Below, one piece after another: positions 54,442 through 63,812 of a stretch of DNA of 64,000 bases. The position numbers and the translations under genes are program-made. The notes beneath the pieces are model-generated. The model was given only the letters and a program-made list of their open reading frames with translations. It had not been told where the DNA came from and did not search any database. The DNA comes from Maridesulfovibrio sp050916235 (GTDB lineage: Bacteria; Desulfobacterota; Desulfovibrionia; Desulfovibrionales; Desulfovibrionaceae), in NCBI RefSeq assembly GCF_050916235.1, contig NZ_CP104854.1, positions 4,203,773 to 4,267,772 on the forward strand. The letters are read 5' to 3'. How positions within the stretch are numbered: the first letter of the stretch is position 1; each line of letters begins with the position of its first letter.

Positions 54442-56427
54442 ATGAAACTGAAAAACAAACTTTCACTTTTTCAAATCGTAACACTAATAATTTCCATTAC
54501 ATCACTTTGCATTATTTTCACCTATCAGTTGAACAGATATTCCCTCCAGGAGATAGGTAAATATCGCAGTCAGATGTACGAACAGAAACTTTCAGAGCTC
54601 ACCGAATTAGTAAATATGGCAGAAATGACTGTCGACGGTTACTATAAAAAGTCTCAGGATATAGAGCTATTAAAGAAAGAAAAGGCTGATTCGCTGAAAC
54701 AGATTGTTGATTCTGTTGCAAGCCAGTTCCAATCATTCATCGAGCAAAATTCAGGACGCATGTCCAAACAGGAACTACAACAGCAACTTAAAAGCCTGAT
54801 TCACGGCATTCGCTACGATGGCAATAACTATTTATGGCTTAACGACATGGATGCTGTAATCATAACCCACCCTATCACGCCGAAACTGGAAGGGCGAAAT
54901 CTGTCTGACATGAAAGACAGCAAAGGCAAATTTCTGTTCAAAGAGATGATAGACGTCTGCCGAAAAAATGGTGAAGGCATGGTAGACTACTGGTGGCCCA
55001 AACAGGACACTGGAACCGACACCCGCAAGGTTTCTTACGTAAAACTTATACCTGAACTGGGATGGATAATAGGAACAGGAGCATGGCTTGATGACATTAC
55101 CGCTGAAATGCAGACAAAAGCCCTTGAACAACTAGCTCAAATGCGCATGCGGGACGGAAACTACTTCTGGGTGAATGACCTTGATGCAGTAATGGTTATG
55201 CATCCGGTTTCTCCGACTCTTAACGGCAAAAATATGTCTGAGTTCAAAGATACGAAGGGCAAATCCCTTTTCAAGGAAATGGTCAGCACTGCGAAAGAAA
55301 ATGGAGAAGGCACTGTTGAATACTGGTGGGGCAAACCCGGAAAAGCCGGTGATTATCCGAAACTTTCTTTCGTCAAACTATTCAAACCATGGAACTGGAT
55401 AATAGGCATGGGCGTCTACATGGATGATGTTGACCAGGTTCTTGCTGAAAAAAAGCAGGAAATGAACAACACCATGAAGTCCATGCTAACCCTTGTGGTG
55501 ATCTTGGCCGTTATTTTGGGAACTCTACTGACAATCGCCGCAACCTACTTCGCCAAGCGCATCACAGGAACCATTGGGACTGAACCGGAAGAACTGTCCA
55601 GAATTGCAGAAGAAATGGCTCACGGCAACCTGAACCTTGGAATTGACACAGACAACTCTATTGGTGCTTTTAAATCGTTGGTAAAAATGATCGATGAGAT
55701 AACAAGAGTTGTAAGTGAAGTTCAAGAATCAACCGCTAACGTATCCGCAGGAAGCGAGCAACTCTCTGCCTCAGCCGAATCAATGGCGCAAGGAGCCTCC
55801 GAACAGTCTTCTGCCGTTGAAGAACTTGAAGGCATAGTAAAAAATTTTACTCACGATATTCAGGATAGCGCAACCAGTGCACGCGAGGCTGAAAGGCTGA
55901 TAAACAAGGCTTCAACAACCACCGAATCAGGAACTAGGGCGGTAAAAGACAACCTGTCCGCCATGACCGAAATCGCAGACAAGATCGGCATTGTCGAAGA
56001 GATCGCACGTCAGACCAACTTGCTGGCCTTAAATGCCGCCATTGAAGCGGCAAGAGCCGGTGAGCACGGAAAAGGTTTTGCAGTGGTTGCGGCAGAAGTA
56101 AGAAAACTGGCCGAAAGAAGCCGCAATGCAGCAACGGAAATCAGCACTCTTTCTGCCAGCAGCCTGAACATAGCGACTGAAACTGAGCAAAAACTACGTC
56201 TTCTTCTTCCGGAAATTGAAAAAACCAGCATGCTCATTAAAAATATAGCTCAGTCGTGCGACAAACAAATCTCTGGAATAAGCAAGATAAACAAATGCTC
56301 CGTGCGCCTTGACAGTATTGTTCAGCAGAACGCATCTTCTTCGGAAGAAGTGGCTGCAACTTCAGAAGAACTGTCCGCACAGGCACAACAACTTCATTCC
56401 GCAATGCTGTTCTTCAAGCTCAAATAG
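54442..56427 (+). CDS. Methyl-accepting chemotaxis protein with two sCache domains
   Basis: 661 residues: N-terminal membrane helix, two similar sensor units (YLWLNDMDAVIITHP and YFWVNDLDAVMVMHP; each ends in W-I-I-G-x-G), second membrane helix around 345-368, HAMP-like stretch, and the MCP signalling domain with EEIARQTNLLALNAAIEAARAGEHGKGFAVVA. The two tandem sCache_2 units lie in the periplasm and likely bind small carboxylates or amino acids. Confidence 0.93.
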   Translation: MKLKNKLSLFQIVTLIISITSLCIIFTYQLNRYSLQEIGKYRSQMYEQKLSELTELVNMAEMTVDGYYKKSQDIELLKKEKADSLKQIVDSVASQFQSFIEQNSGRMSKQELQQQLKSLIHGIRYDGNNYLWLNDMDAVIITHPITPKLEGRNLSDMKDSKGKFLFKEMIDVCRKNGEGMVDYWWPKQDTGTDTRKVSYVKLIPELGWIIGTGAWLDDITAEMQTKALEQLAQMRMRDGNYFWVNDLDAVMVMHPVSPTLNGKNMSEFKDTKGKSLFKEMVSTAKENGEGTVEYWWGKPGKAGDYPKLSFVKLFKPWNWIIGMGVYMDDVDQVLAEKKQEMNNTMKSMLTLVVILAVILGTLLTIAATYFAKRITGTIGTEPEELSRIAEEMAHGNLNLGIDTDNSIGAFKSLVKMIDEITRVVSEVQESTANVSAGSEQLSASAESMAQGASEQSSAVEELEGIVKNFTHDIQDSATSAREAERLINKASTTTESGTRAVKDNLSAMTEIADKIGIVEEIARQTNLLALNAAIEAARAGEHGKGFAVVAAEVRKLAERSRNAATEISTLSASSLNIATETEQKLRLLLPEIEKTSMLIKNIAQSCDKQISGISKINKCSVRLDSIVQQNASSSEEVAATSEELSAQAQQLHSAMLFFKLK

Positions 56428-56434
56428 ATAAGAA

Positions 56435-56466
56435 AAGTCCCCTGCGCCATCCGGAGCAGGGGACTT
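56435..56466. terminator. Bidirectional terminator after the chemoreceptor
   Basis: AAGTCCCCTGC / GCAGGGGACTT. Shared by the converging SLOG-like gene. Confidence 0.85.
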
Positions 56467-56487
56467 AATCGTTACAAGCCAATCAAA

Positions 56488-57039
56488 TTAGAAACTGTCG
56501 GCAAAAAGCTGCTCAATAGCTTTCTTGCCATTCTCTTCCAGGAAACGGGTTCCGGTCGCTGTGAAATGTCTGTGGGTAATTTTCGGAGCTTCAGTGCACT
56601 CAACCCATTTTTCTTTTTCCCAGAAAAACCATGCTCCCTTGTCTTGAGAGAACACATACAGAGGCTTATTACAAATCTTTGCAAATTCAGCCCCCCAACC
56701 GGTTCCACCCTTCACAGTGCCGTCTTCAAGAATGGCTCCGATGATGAAAATCTCATGGCCGCTGTTAACCTGCCAGCAGATGGACTGCAGAACCTTACGA
56801 AAAATAGGCGCACGGGTAAAACTGCGATTCATGAGCTTTGATACGTAGGTCAGGCTTACATCCTTGCTTTCCAGCTCTTTCTCAGTAAGCACACGCAGCC
56901 CCCGCGAACGGGCAATCTGATGACCTTCAAAACTATAGTTTACTTCCTGAAGGCCATACTTTTCGGCATTCACCCCGAACTCGCTCTCTGTGCCGGGAGC
57001 TCCGCCGCTATATAAAATGAACTCTTTGGGATTACTCAT
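56488..57039 (-). CDS. SLOG-like protein
   Basis: ATG at 57039 follows GGAGGAAGG. 183 residues: LYSGGAPGTESEFG at the start and GGTGWGAEFAKICNKPLYVF near the end are the two glycine loops of the SLOG/Rossmann-like fold. SLOG proteins bind nucleotide-derived ligands and often act in stress or defence. Its partner is unknown. Confidence 0.65.
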   Translation of the reverse strand: MSNPKEFILYSGGAPGTESEFGVNAEKYGLQEVNYSFEGHQIARSRGLRVLTEKELESKDVSLTYVSKLMNRSFTRAPIFRKVLQSICWQVNSGHEIFIIGAILEDGTVKGGTGWGAEFAKICNKPLYVFSQDKGAWFFWEKEKWVECTEAPKITHRHFTATGTRFLEENGKKAIEQLFADSF

Positions 57040-57574
57040 TCCTTCCTCCAGTTTTGAGCTTGTGTAGGATTGCGAATCAGACAGATACCTAAAAAAGATA
57101 AAGTCCACAATCAGGAATCCACAGGTTAACTACTTTCCGACTGCCATAATCAATATGATAAAATCAAGAATATTTCTACATAAATAACAAAATTTTATCC
57201 CCCAAAAGGCCAACCACACCTCCTGAACCAACTAAATTGAATATATGTTTTTGAATAATATTCTTATTTAACAGGTAGATATCGATCTGAACTCCAATCA
57301 AAACATGCAACTGTCATCTGACAGAAAGTAACTTTTAATGTAACAAAAAAAATAACATTTCTTTACAATACAGTAGAGATATTTTTTACATTAAGCCCAA
57401 CAATATGTTACATTAAAACAACAACGTTTTTTCAAAAATGTAAACGCTCAGTTTTGACTTGAGCAAAAAACTGCTGGACGAATTACAAAATTCGTGTATT
57501 CTGATCTTGCTGATTCAGGCTGGAAAATCTCAACAAAACGAAAGTAGCCGTGGCTAAACCGTACGGAGGTTTTT
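57040..57574. other. AT-rich intergenic region
   Basis: About 530 nt without a supported gene, A/T-heavy, containing several ATGTTAC/GTAACAT-like words near 57340 and 57400. The small gene at 57575 probably has its promoter here. Confidence 0.5.
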
Positions 57575-57748
57575 ATGAAAAAAAACAGCAAACTCGGGGA
57601 AAAAACTGAAGCTTTGATCAGAATGGAAAAAAACGATCCTCTTAAGTATCGTTCCGTGAGCATGAATATTGCCGAAATGGTCAAATCACTTGACGAGCAG
57701 GAAAAAAACAATTCTTCCCGACTTAAGAAAGAGGGAACTCAGGCCTAA
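57575..57748 (+). CDS. Small charged protein
   Basis: 57 residues, missed by most ORF lists. GGAGG 5 nt before ATG. Highly charged, helical (MEKNDPLKYR, MNIAEMVKSLDEQEKN). No family recognised. Confidence 0.65.
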   Translation: MKKNSKLGEKTEALIRMEKNDPLKYRSVSMNIAEMVKSLDEQEKNNSSRLKKEGTQA

Positions 57749-57822
57749 CAAGCTGAAAATCCCATTCTCAACCTCAACACAGCAGCCGACAACTCCGCAT
57801 AAAAATACAAAATGCGTCTGAC

Positions 57823-59226
57823 TTACTGAGAATCAAGCCAGGCGGATATGCTGCTGACAAAATCGCCGGACACAACATCAACCCAATCGACTTCTGCCCC
57901 TGAGCCATTTGGACCTTCAGGGGCAGGATCAAGTATTGCCAGTTGATTAGGAGCAACCTTAAATCCGGCCAGCATTACAGAAATTATATTCTTCCAGTCA
58001 TCACCAATGTTCCTGAACCCAATAAAAACGGGCATGCTGTCAGGAACTGCAGACGCAACCCTTTCCGGAAAAAGACTTTCCTTTGGACAGTCTATTGTCA
58101 GAATGAAAAATCCAACCTGCCCTGCGTACCTCTGTATGCGGGGCATTTTTTCCGGCCTGTACCCGCGCACCCACAGACCGATTCTTTTGGGGTCAACCTT
58201 CGGATCAGCCTTAAGAGTTTCGACCACCCGCTTGATAGAAACATCATCCAGGACTTTTACAAGCTGCACAACCACTCCCTTGCCAGAGAGATGTCGTGCA
58301 ACTTCCGAAAAACGCCCGACAGGAATATTCAGTCCAAAACCAAAAAGAATTACCGCAGGATACTTACCCTCTTTCGCCGGCACAAATCTGCTTCCACCTT
58401 CGGCAACATCCCCACCTACTACATCAACCCTTCCCTTATCAGGATATTCAGCGGCGCCTTGCCCCGGAAGCCACATGAATCTACGTATCCAATGCTCGTC
58501 TCCAGGCAGAAAAACAACCGACCCTTCCACGGGTTCATCCTCATTAAAAGAAGGGCCGTACGTGTAAATAAACTCACCATACCCAGCCTTCTTCAACTTA
58601 CGCACAAGGCCGGTCTTGCGGTCATGCAACACGAGTCTTCCGTGTTCCTTTCGAGCATCAAGTATCACTACCTCTCTTCCGGTAGCGGTCTCATAGTGTC
58701 CCCTGAAATCATCTTCATTAAAGGAATATCCGGCCAGACTGCCCATTGAACGACTTTCAGATCCCTGTTTCAAAACAACAGTCGAGTCTCCCAACTGCAC
58801 CACATTTCCCTGCCGCAAGACAATCGCGTCTACAGACTGCGATGCCCCATCCGCAACCTCTACAGAAACAGTATCCCCAGACTGCCGAGTAGTGGCGGTG
58901 CGAACATCGTCCCGCGCCCCTACAGATCCTGTGTCAGCAACATTAGCTTTAAGCTCCATCTTCTGCTTCAAAGCCGACTTAACGGAAAGCTTCTTTTCAA
59001 CCTTGATAGCCTTCGATTTCGTTACAGAGCTGTCGGTTACAGGACAAGTCTCCATTGATTCTGCATCCGACAAATTTTTGGATACTTCGGCAACCACGGT
59101 CACAAGCTCAATACCTAAAGAGATCGGTTCGCCATCATAGACGAAACCAGCTTCCTTCAAAAGCAGAAGCACGAATACAGAATGGATGAGAATTGAAAGC
59201 AACAAAGCTAAGTAACGCACAGACAT
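57823..59226 (-). CDS. Membrane-anchored alpha/beta-hydrolase-like protein without catalytic Ser
   Basis: 467 residues. N-terminal membrane anchor (LALLLSILIHSVFVLLLLKEA, TonB-like), a long charged linker, then a domain (about 280-460) shaped like an alpha/beta-hydrolase: PAVILFGFGLNIPVGRFSEVARHL, KRIGLWVRGYRPEK (where the nucleophile elbow GxSxG would be) and MPVFIGFRN. The nucleophile is missing. Possibly a binding protein exposed to the periplasm. Confidence 0.65.
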   Translation of the reverse strand: MSVRYLALLLSILIHSVFVLLLLKEAGFVYDGEPISLGIELVTVVAEVSKNLSDAESMETCPVTDSSVTKSKAIKVEKKLSVKSALKQKMELKANVADTGSVGARDDVRTATTRQSGDTVSVEVADGASQSVDAIVLRQGNVVQLGDSTVVLKQGSESRSMGSLAGYSFNEDDFRGHYETATGREVVILDARKEHGRLVLHDRKTGLVRKLKKAGYGEFIYTYGPSFNEDEPVEGSVVFLPGDEHWIRRFMWLPGQGAAEYPDKGRVDVVGGDVAEGGSRFVPAKEGKYPAVILFGFGLNIPVGRFSEVARHLSGKGVVVQLVKVLDDVSIKRVVETLKADPKVDPKRIGLWVRGYRPEKMPRIQRYAGQVGFFILTIDCPKESLFPERVASAVPDSMPVFIGFRNIGDDWKNIISVMLAGFKVAPNQLAILDPAPEGPNGSGAEVDWVDVVSGDFVSSISAWLDSQ

Positions 59227-59417
59227 ACCTCTCTATCCACATACTATTCCTGAACAACGAACACATCAACCATAATGATGTTTTTATATTTTATTACAAT
59301 ACGATACGAGTAATAATGCAAACAGATTGAGCAACCGCTCAATCTATATTGTAATAATAATTGAAAAATTAAGTTGACACTTCGCGAGAATACACATAGA
59401 CACTTCTTCACTTGAGT

Positions 59418-59494
59418 CGGGATGTAGCGCAGTCTGGGAGCGCACTTGAATGGGGTTCAAGGGGTCGGAGGTTCAAATCCTCTCATCCCGACCA
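59418..59494 (+). tRNA. tRNA-Pro (anticodon GGG)
   Basis: 77 nt with CCA encoded. Acceptor CGGGATG / CATCCCG, anticodon stem CTTGA / TCAAG with loop ATGGGGT, T arm GGTTCAAATC. Confidence 0.92.
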
Positions 59495-59509
59495 CAAGAA
59501 GGAACCCGG

Positions 59510-59538
59510 AAAGACCACTGAGAAATCAGTGGTCTTTT
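59510..59538 (+). terminator. Terminator of tRNA-Pro
   Basis: AAAGACCACTGA / TCAGTGGTCTTTT. Confidence 0.85.
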
Positions 59539-59600
59539 ATTTTTTGGACTTAACAGGCTCTATCGAAAGCTTTGTCATAAAGATTCAGCCAGCCTTTCAC

Positions 59601-59646
59601 ATGAAAACAGCCCTGCAATCCTCGAGGATTGCAGGGCTGTTTTCAT
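59601..59646. repeat. Perfect 46-nt palindrome
   Basis: From ATGAAAACAG (59601) through CTCGAG at the centre to CTGTTTTCAT (59646), every base is matched. As RNA it would be a long hairpin with almost no loop. On minus it is followed by ATGTGAAAGG, not a T-run, yet it lies after the stop of the gene at 59667. Confidence 0.9.
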
Positions 59647-59666
59647 CGGACAAAATCACCGTTCTT

Positions 59667-59936
59667 CTATTCCGGAACAGCAATCTTTCTTACCGCAATC
59701 TGATAATTTTCAGGAATTCCATCTCCTGCCCGATTAAGAACCGGATCAAGAAGCAGATAAGCCTCCCTCTCTCCATCAGCCATATTCCGAATCATAATGT
59801 CTTTAGGCTCAATAACTACATCTGTATTGAAAGTAACAATTCTGCGAAGCGACACAACCGCCTTCAGGCCTTCGATACGTTTTCCGTCCGCCTTTACAAG
59901 GGTAACGTCATCTTTAGCCATTCCTGGTAAAATCAT
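59667..59936 (-). CDS. Small unknown protein
   Basis: 89 residues; GAGG lies 7 nt before ATG. Beta-rich (VTLVKADGKRIEG, IVTFNTDVVIEPKDIMI). No signal peptide. No family recognised. Confidence 0.65.
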   Translation of the reverse strand: MILPGMAKDDVTLVKADGKRIEGLKAVVSLRRIVTFNTDVVIEPKDIMIRNMADGEREAYLLLDPVLNRAGDGIPENYQIAVRKIAVPE

Positions 59937-60032
59937 TATATATCCTCACATTTTACAAGTACAAAATTCAACAGCATCATAACCATGTGAGGAGTAATGT
60001 CAAACTCCAACAAAGCTCGTACACGAAGACAT

Positions 60033-60608
60033 CTAGCAATACTTACGCCGGATATAAGCTAAGCCGCCGAGCCCGCATCCCAGCACAAAAATCGCCGGAG
60101 GCACCGGTGTAGGAGTGCCAAAGGCCTGAACTTCTGACACGGAATAAAGATTGTCACCAGAAACGGCAGCAATACGCAGCCTGTCAGTTACAATTCCGAG
60201 TCCGGATGCAGATTCACGCAGATCCAGTCCGCTCAACCAATCGTTCTCCGCTGTCTTTGTTACTTCAGCAGAGAAGGCAAGCTGCCATGATCCGGACACG
60301 GAATCCCAGTAATCCACGCGGTATTCGTCGTTACTGTCAGCCTGAATGGAAATGGACGAAATAATCTGCTGCCCGTTCAGGGAAATTTCAATCGCCGCCC
60401 CAGTTCCCTTCCACCAGACAGAATTCCTGGACCAACGAGTCCCGTCTTCCACAAGCCCATCATTAATATATGTTGTTTTTGAGCCACTAAAGTCGCCTAT
60501 CAAAGATACCGTCGCGCCATCAACCAAGTTAACTGACGAAGCAGCCGCAACAACCGGAATTAGACACAATAGAAATGCCACAGTAACACCGATCAACTTT
60601 CTGAACAT
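60033..60608 (-). CDS. Exported protein with PEP-CTERM-like anchor
   Basis: ATG at 60608 (MFRKLIGVTVAF); the longer frame crosses a tRNA gene. 191 residues: signal peptide, a beta domain (YINDGLVEDGTRW, ISSISIQADSNDEYRVDYW), and a C-terminal TPTPVPPAIFVLGCGLGGLAYIRRKYC-like end (exact parts PVPPAIFVLG and LAYIRRK), which fits the PEP-CTERM/short-anchor pattern sorted by exosortases. Likely surface or extracellular matrix. Confidence 0.7.
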   Translation of the reverse strand: MFRKLIGVTVAFLLCLIPVVAAASSVNLVDGATVSLIGDFSGSKTTYINDGLVEDGTRWSRNSVWWKGTGAAIEISLNGQQIISSISIQADSNDEYRVDYWDSVSGSWQLAFSAEVTKTAENDWLSGLDLRESASGLGIVTDRLRIAAVSGDNLYSVSEVQAFGTPTPVPPAIFVLGCGLGGLAYIRRKYC

Positions 60609-60710
60609 CGTTTCTCCCCATTTCCAAACCACAATAAAATTACAGCCAGTATAATACCCTGCCATACAAACCGCAGTCAACCACATAGATAAAACTTCAT
60701 ACAACATAAA

Positions 60711-60741
60711 AAGCCCCCGGCAACATCGTTGCTGGGGGCTT
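60711..60741 (-). terminator. tRNA-Ser terminator, copy A
   Basis: Stem GCCCCCGGCAAC / GTTGCTGGGGGC with a T-run on minus. Confidence 0.85.
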
Positions 60742-60753
60742 ATCATTTCAAAC

Positions 60754-60845
60754 TGGCGGAAAGGAGAGGATTTGAACCTCCGGTACGCTTTCACGCACAC
60801 ACGCTTTCCAGGCGTGCTCCTTAAGCCGGACTCGGACACCTTTCC
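60754..60845 (-). tRNA. tRNA-Ser (anticodon GGA), copy A
   Basis: 92 nt with CCA encoded and a long variable arm (GCGTGTGTGCGTGAAAGCGTACC region). Anticodon loop CTGGAAA gives GGA. Identical in sequence to the copy at 63856-63947. Confidence 0.95.
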
Positions 60846-60860
60846 GCTTGGGTGAGGAAG

Positions 60861-60889
60861 TGTTTAGCTAAATCGTTTCTGCTTGGCAA
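60861..60889 (-). promoter_or_regulatory. tRNA-Ser promoter
   Basis: On minus: TTGCCA (60889-60884), 17 nt, TAAACA (60866-60861). The same promoter is in copy B. Confidence 0.7.
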
Positions 60890-61029
60890 GCACTTTTTTG
60901 GATTATTTTAACATAAATACACCTTCAGACGACATAAGGCTATTTTCAGCTGTCCAACAGGGATACCACCACTATTTATATGCACTAATAATTCAATCCA
61001 TGCTACTATCTCTGCAAGGAGGGTCCAGA

Positions 61030-62046
61030 ATGCGCTTTCCAGAAATTATCATTACGGTCATTCTCAGCATTGCCGCTACTGTGACCAGCACTTATGCACG
61101 AGACAGCTTCCCTGTAGTAATAAACAAACAGGACAAGGTTTTCTCCGGGACTGTCCTGCTTTCTGACATTTCAAACCCAGACCGCCCAACAATTTCCGAA
61201 ATTTCTCGTGATGGAACCGTGATCTGGGAATACCAGCTTCCACGAGCCATGCGAGGAGCAATAGGCGAACTGAATCTTCTTAAAAACGGCAACATCCTGT
61301 TCACAGTATTCGGCAAGGGGATCTACGAAATTACGCGCGACAAGAAAATAGTATGGGAACATCTTGAGAAAGGAGCCTCTCATGATGCACAACGGCTTCC
61401 CAACGGCAACACAATCTACAACCGGGGTTGGGTAGAGCACGGCGGAATTCATGTCCGCGAAATTGACCCGAGTCACAATACGGTTTGGGAATGGACTGGA
61501 TTGGCTGATTTTGACCGTGAGCCGTATCTGTCTGTCTACAATGAAGGTTGGATGCACGTAAACGCTGTCACCCGCCTGAAAAACGGCAATACTCTTCTTT
61601 CTCTTCGCAACTTCAACACCATTGCAGAGGTCAATCCTGCAGGCAAGGTGGTTCACTCATGTACATTCCGCCACAAAGGCCCTAAGGGGCTGAATACCGA
61701 CGGCCCCCTGCCGGGTGCTGCAAACCATGCCCCGGAATTTCAGAAGCAGGGAACCCTGCTTTTTGCCACGCGCCGCCCGGATGCCATATATGAAATAGAC
61801 TGGAAAACCTGCACCCCAGTACACCGCTGGACGCATCCAGATGGCAAGGGAGCCATACGAACCATAAGAGACTGCAACAGACTACCTAACGGCAACACCC
61901 TTATCGTAGGCAGTGTAAAAATTATCGAGGTAAACAATACGGGTGAAGTTGTCTGGCAGGTAAACGCCCCAAAATCTAAACGAAACGACAGGTTATTCCA
62001 TCGGGCGATTGTTATTGGAAATGATGGTCTTGCATACGGAGATTAA
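61030..62046 (+). CDS. Exported arylsulfotransferase-like beta-propeller
   Basis: ATG at 61030. 338 residues: signal peptide, then repeated blade-like units built on N-G-N-T/I (LLKNGNILF, LPNGNTIY, LKNGNTLL, LPNGNTLI) and EIxxxxxVVWE. This is the arylsulfotransferase (ASST)/PQQ-like propeller fold. Catalytic His residues are not certain. Lies in the tRNA-Ser-bounded segment. Confidence 0.75.
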   Translation: MRFPEIIITVILSIAATVTSTYARDSFPVVINKQDKVFSGTVLLSDISNPDRPTISEISRDGTVIWEYQLPRAMRGAIGELNLLKNGNILFTVFGKGIYEITRDKKIVWEHLEKGASHDAQRLPNGNTIYNRGWVEHGGIHVREIDPSHNTVWEWTGLADFDREPYLSVYNEGWMHVNAVTRLKNGNTLLSLRNFNTIAEVNPAGKVVHSCTFRHKGPKGLNTDGPLPGAANHAPEFQKQGTLLFATRRPDAIYEIDWKTCTPVHRWTHPDGKGAIRTIRDCNRLPNGNTLIVGSVKIIEVNNTGEVVWQVNAPKSKRNDRLFHRAIVIGNDGLAYGD

Positions 62047-62079
62047 GCAGCATCACACTAAATTAAATCGCAGGGACTT

Positions 62080-63072
62080 ATGTGCACAAACACGAAGAGA
62101 CTTATCATACTTACAGCAATTATAATTGGACTGACAACCGGACATGTAATCGCAGCAGACAAAAAGAAGGTCGTCATTATCCACAGTTACGCCCCGTCAC
62201 TGCAATGGACTGACCAATGCAACGAAGGCATAGAATCCATTTTACGTGACCATTTTAACTATGATTTCATTTACCTTGACTCAAAACGAGTCAGTCCATC
62301 TGAGCTGAAAAAACGAATTGATATTGCCTACGAATCCTACAAACAAATCAAACCAGATCTCGTCATGCTGGGAGATGACACAGCATTACGCGAGCTAGGT
62401 CCTGCAATAGCAGCTGATGATACGCCTATCGTATATTTCGGGATCAACAACAATCCTCGCAACTATTTCAGAAAAGCAGCCCCCAAAGTGACCGGGATTC
62501 TCGAAAGAACTCCTATTTTCCCAGCAGCACGATTCTTGAAAAAACTTTTACCCGAAGCCCGACAATTCTTATTTCTGTTTGATGAAAGCCCCACAACCGA
62601 GTCCATCATAGGGGTCACATTCAAGGGAAAAAATCCAATTGTTATGGGGGATGTTCATCTGAAATATCATGTCGCAAAAGATTGGGAAGAATGGAAGCAC
62701 ACGATCTTAAACACAGCCCCTACTGACATCGTTATTATTGCAACATTTCATTCACTGAAGGACAAAGAAGGAAATCACGTCAGCGTTGAGGATGTAGTAA
62801 ACTGGTGTTCTGAGCACAGCAAAGTTCCAGTTTTTTCATGTCAGGACTATACTGTCAGCAACAAAGGTACGGTCGGAGCTATAACATTATACGGTTACTA
62901 CCACGGAAGAAACGCGGCCAAGATAGCAAAAAGAATTTTATCAGGAGAATTGCCAAGTTCAATCCCGCCTGAAACAGACACCAGAGGTGTTTTCTACCTG
63001 AACAAAGAGCAACTGAAAAGATACAAAATTTCTATTCCAAGAGCTCTAAGAGAAAATATTGTCTTTAAATGA
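62080..63072 (+). CDS. Periplasmic ABC-type substrate-binding-like protein
   Basis: 330 residues with a signal peptide. KKVVIIHSYAPSLQWTDQ and PDLVMLGDDTALRELG, GINNNPRNYF are the ABC_sub_bind (TIGR/PF04392 type) pattern used also in sensory receptors. No permease is nearby, so it may feed a sensor. Confidence 0.8.
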   Translation: MCTNTKRLIILTAIIIGLTTGHVIAADKKKVVIIHSYAPSLQWTDQCNEGIESILRDHFNYDFIYLDSKRVSPSELKKRIDIAYESYKQIKPDLVMLGDDTALRELGPAIAADDTPIVYFGINNNPRNYFRKAAPKVTGILERTPIFPAARFLKKLLPEARQFLFLFDESPTTESIIGVTFKGKNPIVMGDVHLKYHVAKDWEEWKHTILNTAPTDIVIIATFHSLKDKEGNHVSVEDVVNWCSEHSKVPVFSCQDYTVSNKGTVGAITLYGYYHGRNAAKIAKRILSGELPSSIPPETDTRGVFYLNKEQLKRYKISIPRALRENIVFK

Positions 63073-63092
63073 AAGCAACACATAGCGCAAAA

Positions 63093-63164
63093 CACCCCCT
63101 CGGAGCATCGTTGATTGGGTATTAGCATTTAAAACTGGCGCAAAGGAGAGGATTTTAACCTCCT
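63093..63164 (-). pseudogene. Decayed third copy of the tRNA-Ser 3' end and terminator
   Basis: ACCCCCTCGGAGCATCGTTGAT and TGGCGCAAAGGAGAGGATTTTAACCTCC-like parts match the terminator and the tRNA 3' half of the full copies but with scattered changes, and the 5' half is gone. Aligned position of the CCA is near 63136. Confidence 0.8.
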
Positions 63165-63275
63165 ATTGCATTAACTAATTAAAATAACTTTACAACTAAA
63201 TCCACACAAGATAAACAAACAACATTTTCACCATTAGTTACACTACAACCACAATTCAATGTTAAAGGAGAAACC

Positions 63276-63794
63276 ATGCTTAAATTAATTCGTACTGGTT
63301 TGACCACTATCATTTTGGTGGCTTTAATCTACAGTGTGAGTTTTGCTCAAAGTAGTTTTTATCCACAAGGAAGCACAATCACTCCTATCTGGACTTACTA
63401 CACCAACCCAACCCTCTATATTGATAACAACTTCATTGTAACCAACATCACTGATGATACAATTGAATGTCGAATAACAGTATACGATCAAAATGGGAAC
63501 ATTGCCCCTGCTTTTGGTCAAGTTTATACAGGATCAGACACCAATCCTTGGATTTTAATTTCATCGGCTACCAATCAATTTGAACTTCCACCAAACTCTT
63601 CACGTATATTTATATACTCCAAAAGGTTGCAGGGAAATACAGGTGCTGTCATTGGAAGGGCTGTAATTGAATGGTCTTCAGACAACACCAAGACAAGGAA
63701 AGCCTTGATGGGCAAAGTCATTGGAATCGAAATGTGTGGAACTAACGGTGTGCGTAGCAACGCTATTCTTCTCAACAACGGTCAACCCTTCTAA
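63276..63794 (+). CDS. Unknown exported protein
   Basis: 172 residues with signal peptide (LIRTGLTTIILVALIYSVSFA). Beta-rich (TLYIDNNFIVTNITDDTIECR). GGAG lies before ATG. No family recognised. Confidence 0.65.
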   Translation: MLKLIRTGLTTIILVALIYSVSFAQSSFYPQGSTITPIWTYYTNPTLYIDNNFIVTNITDDTIECRITVYDQNGNIAPAFGQVYTGSDTNPWILISSATNQFELPPNSSRIFIYSKRLQGNTGAVIGRAVIEWSSDNTKTRKALMGKVIGIEMCGTNGVRSNAILLNNGQPF

Positions 63795-63812
63795 AACAAG
63801 ACAACCACAAAA

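Larger units (their letters stand above)
60711..60898. repeat. tRNA-Ser transcription unit, copy A of a 188-nt direct repeat
   Basis: Matches 63813-64000 with one mismatch seen (catcg / cattg). It contains the promoter, tRNA-Ser and terminator. Confidence 0.95.
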
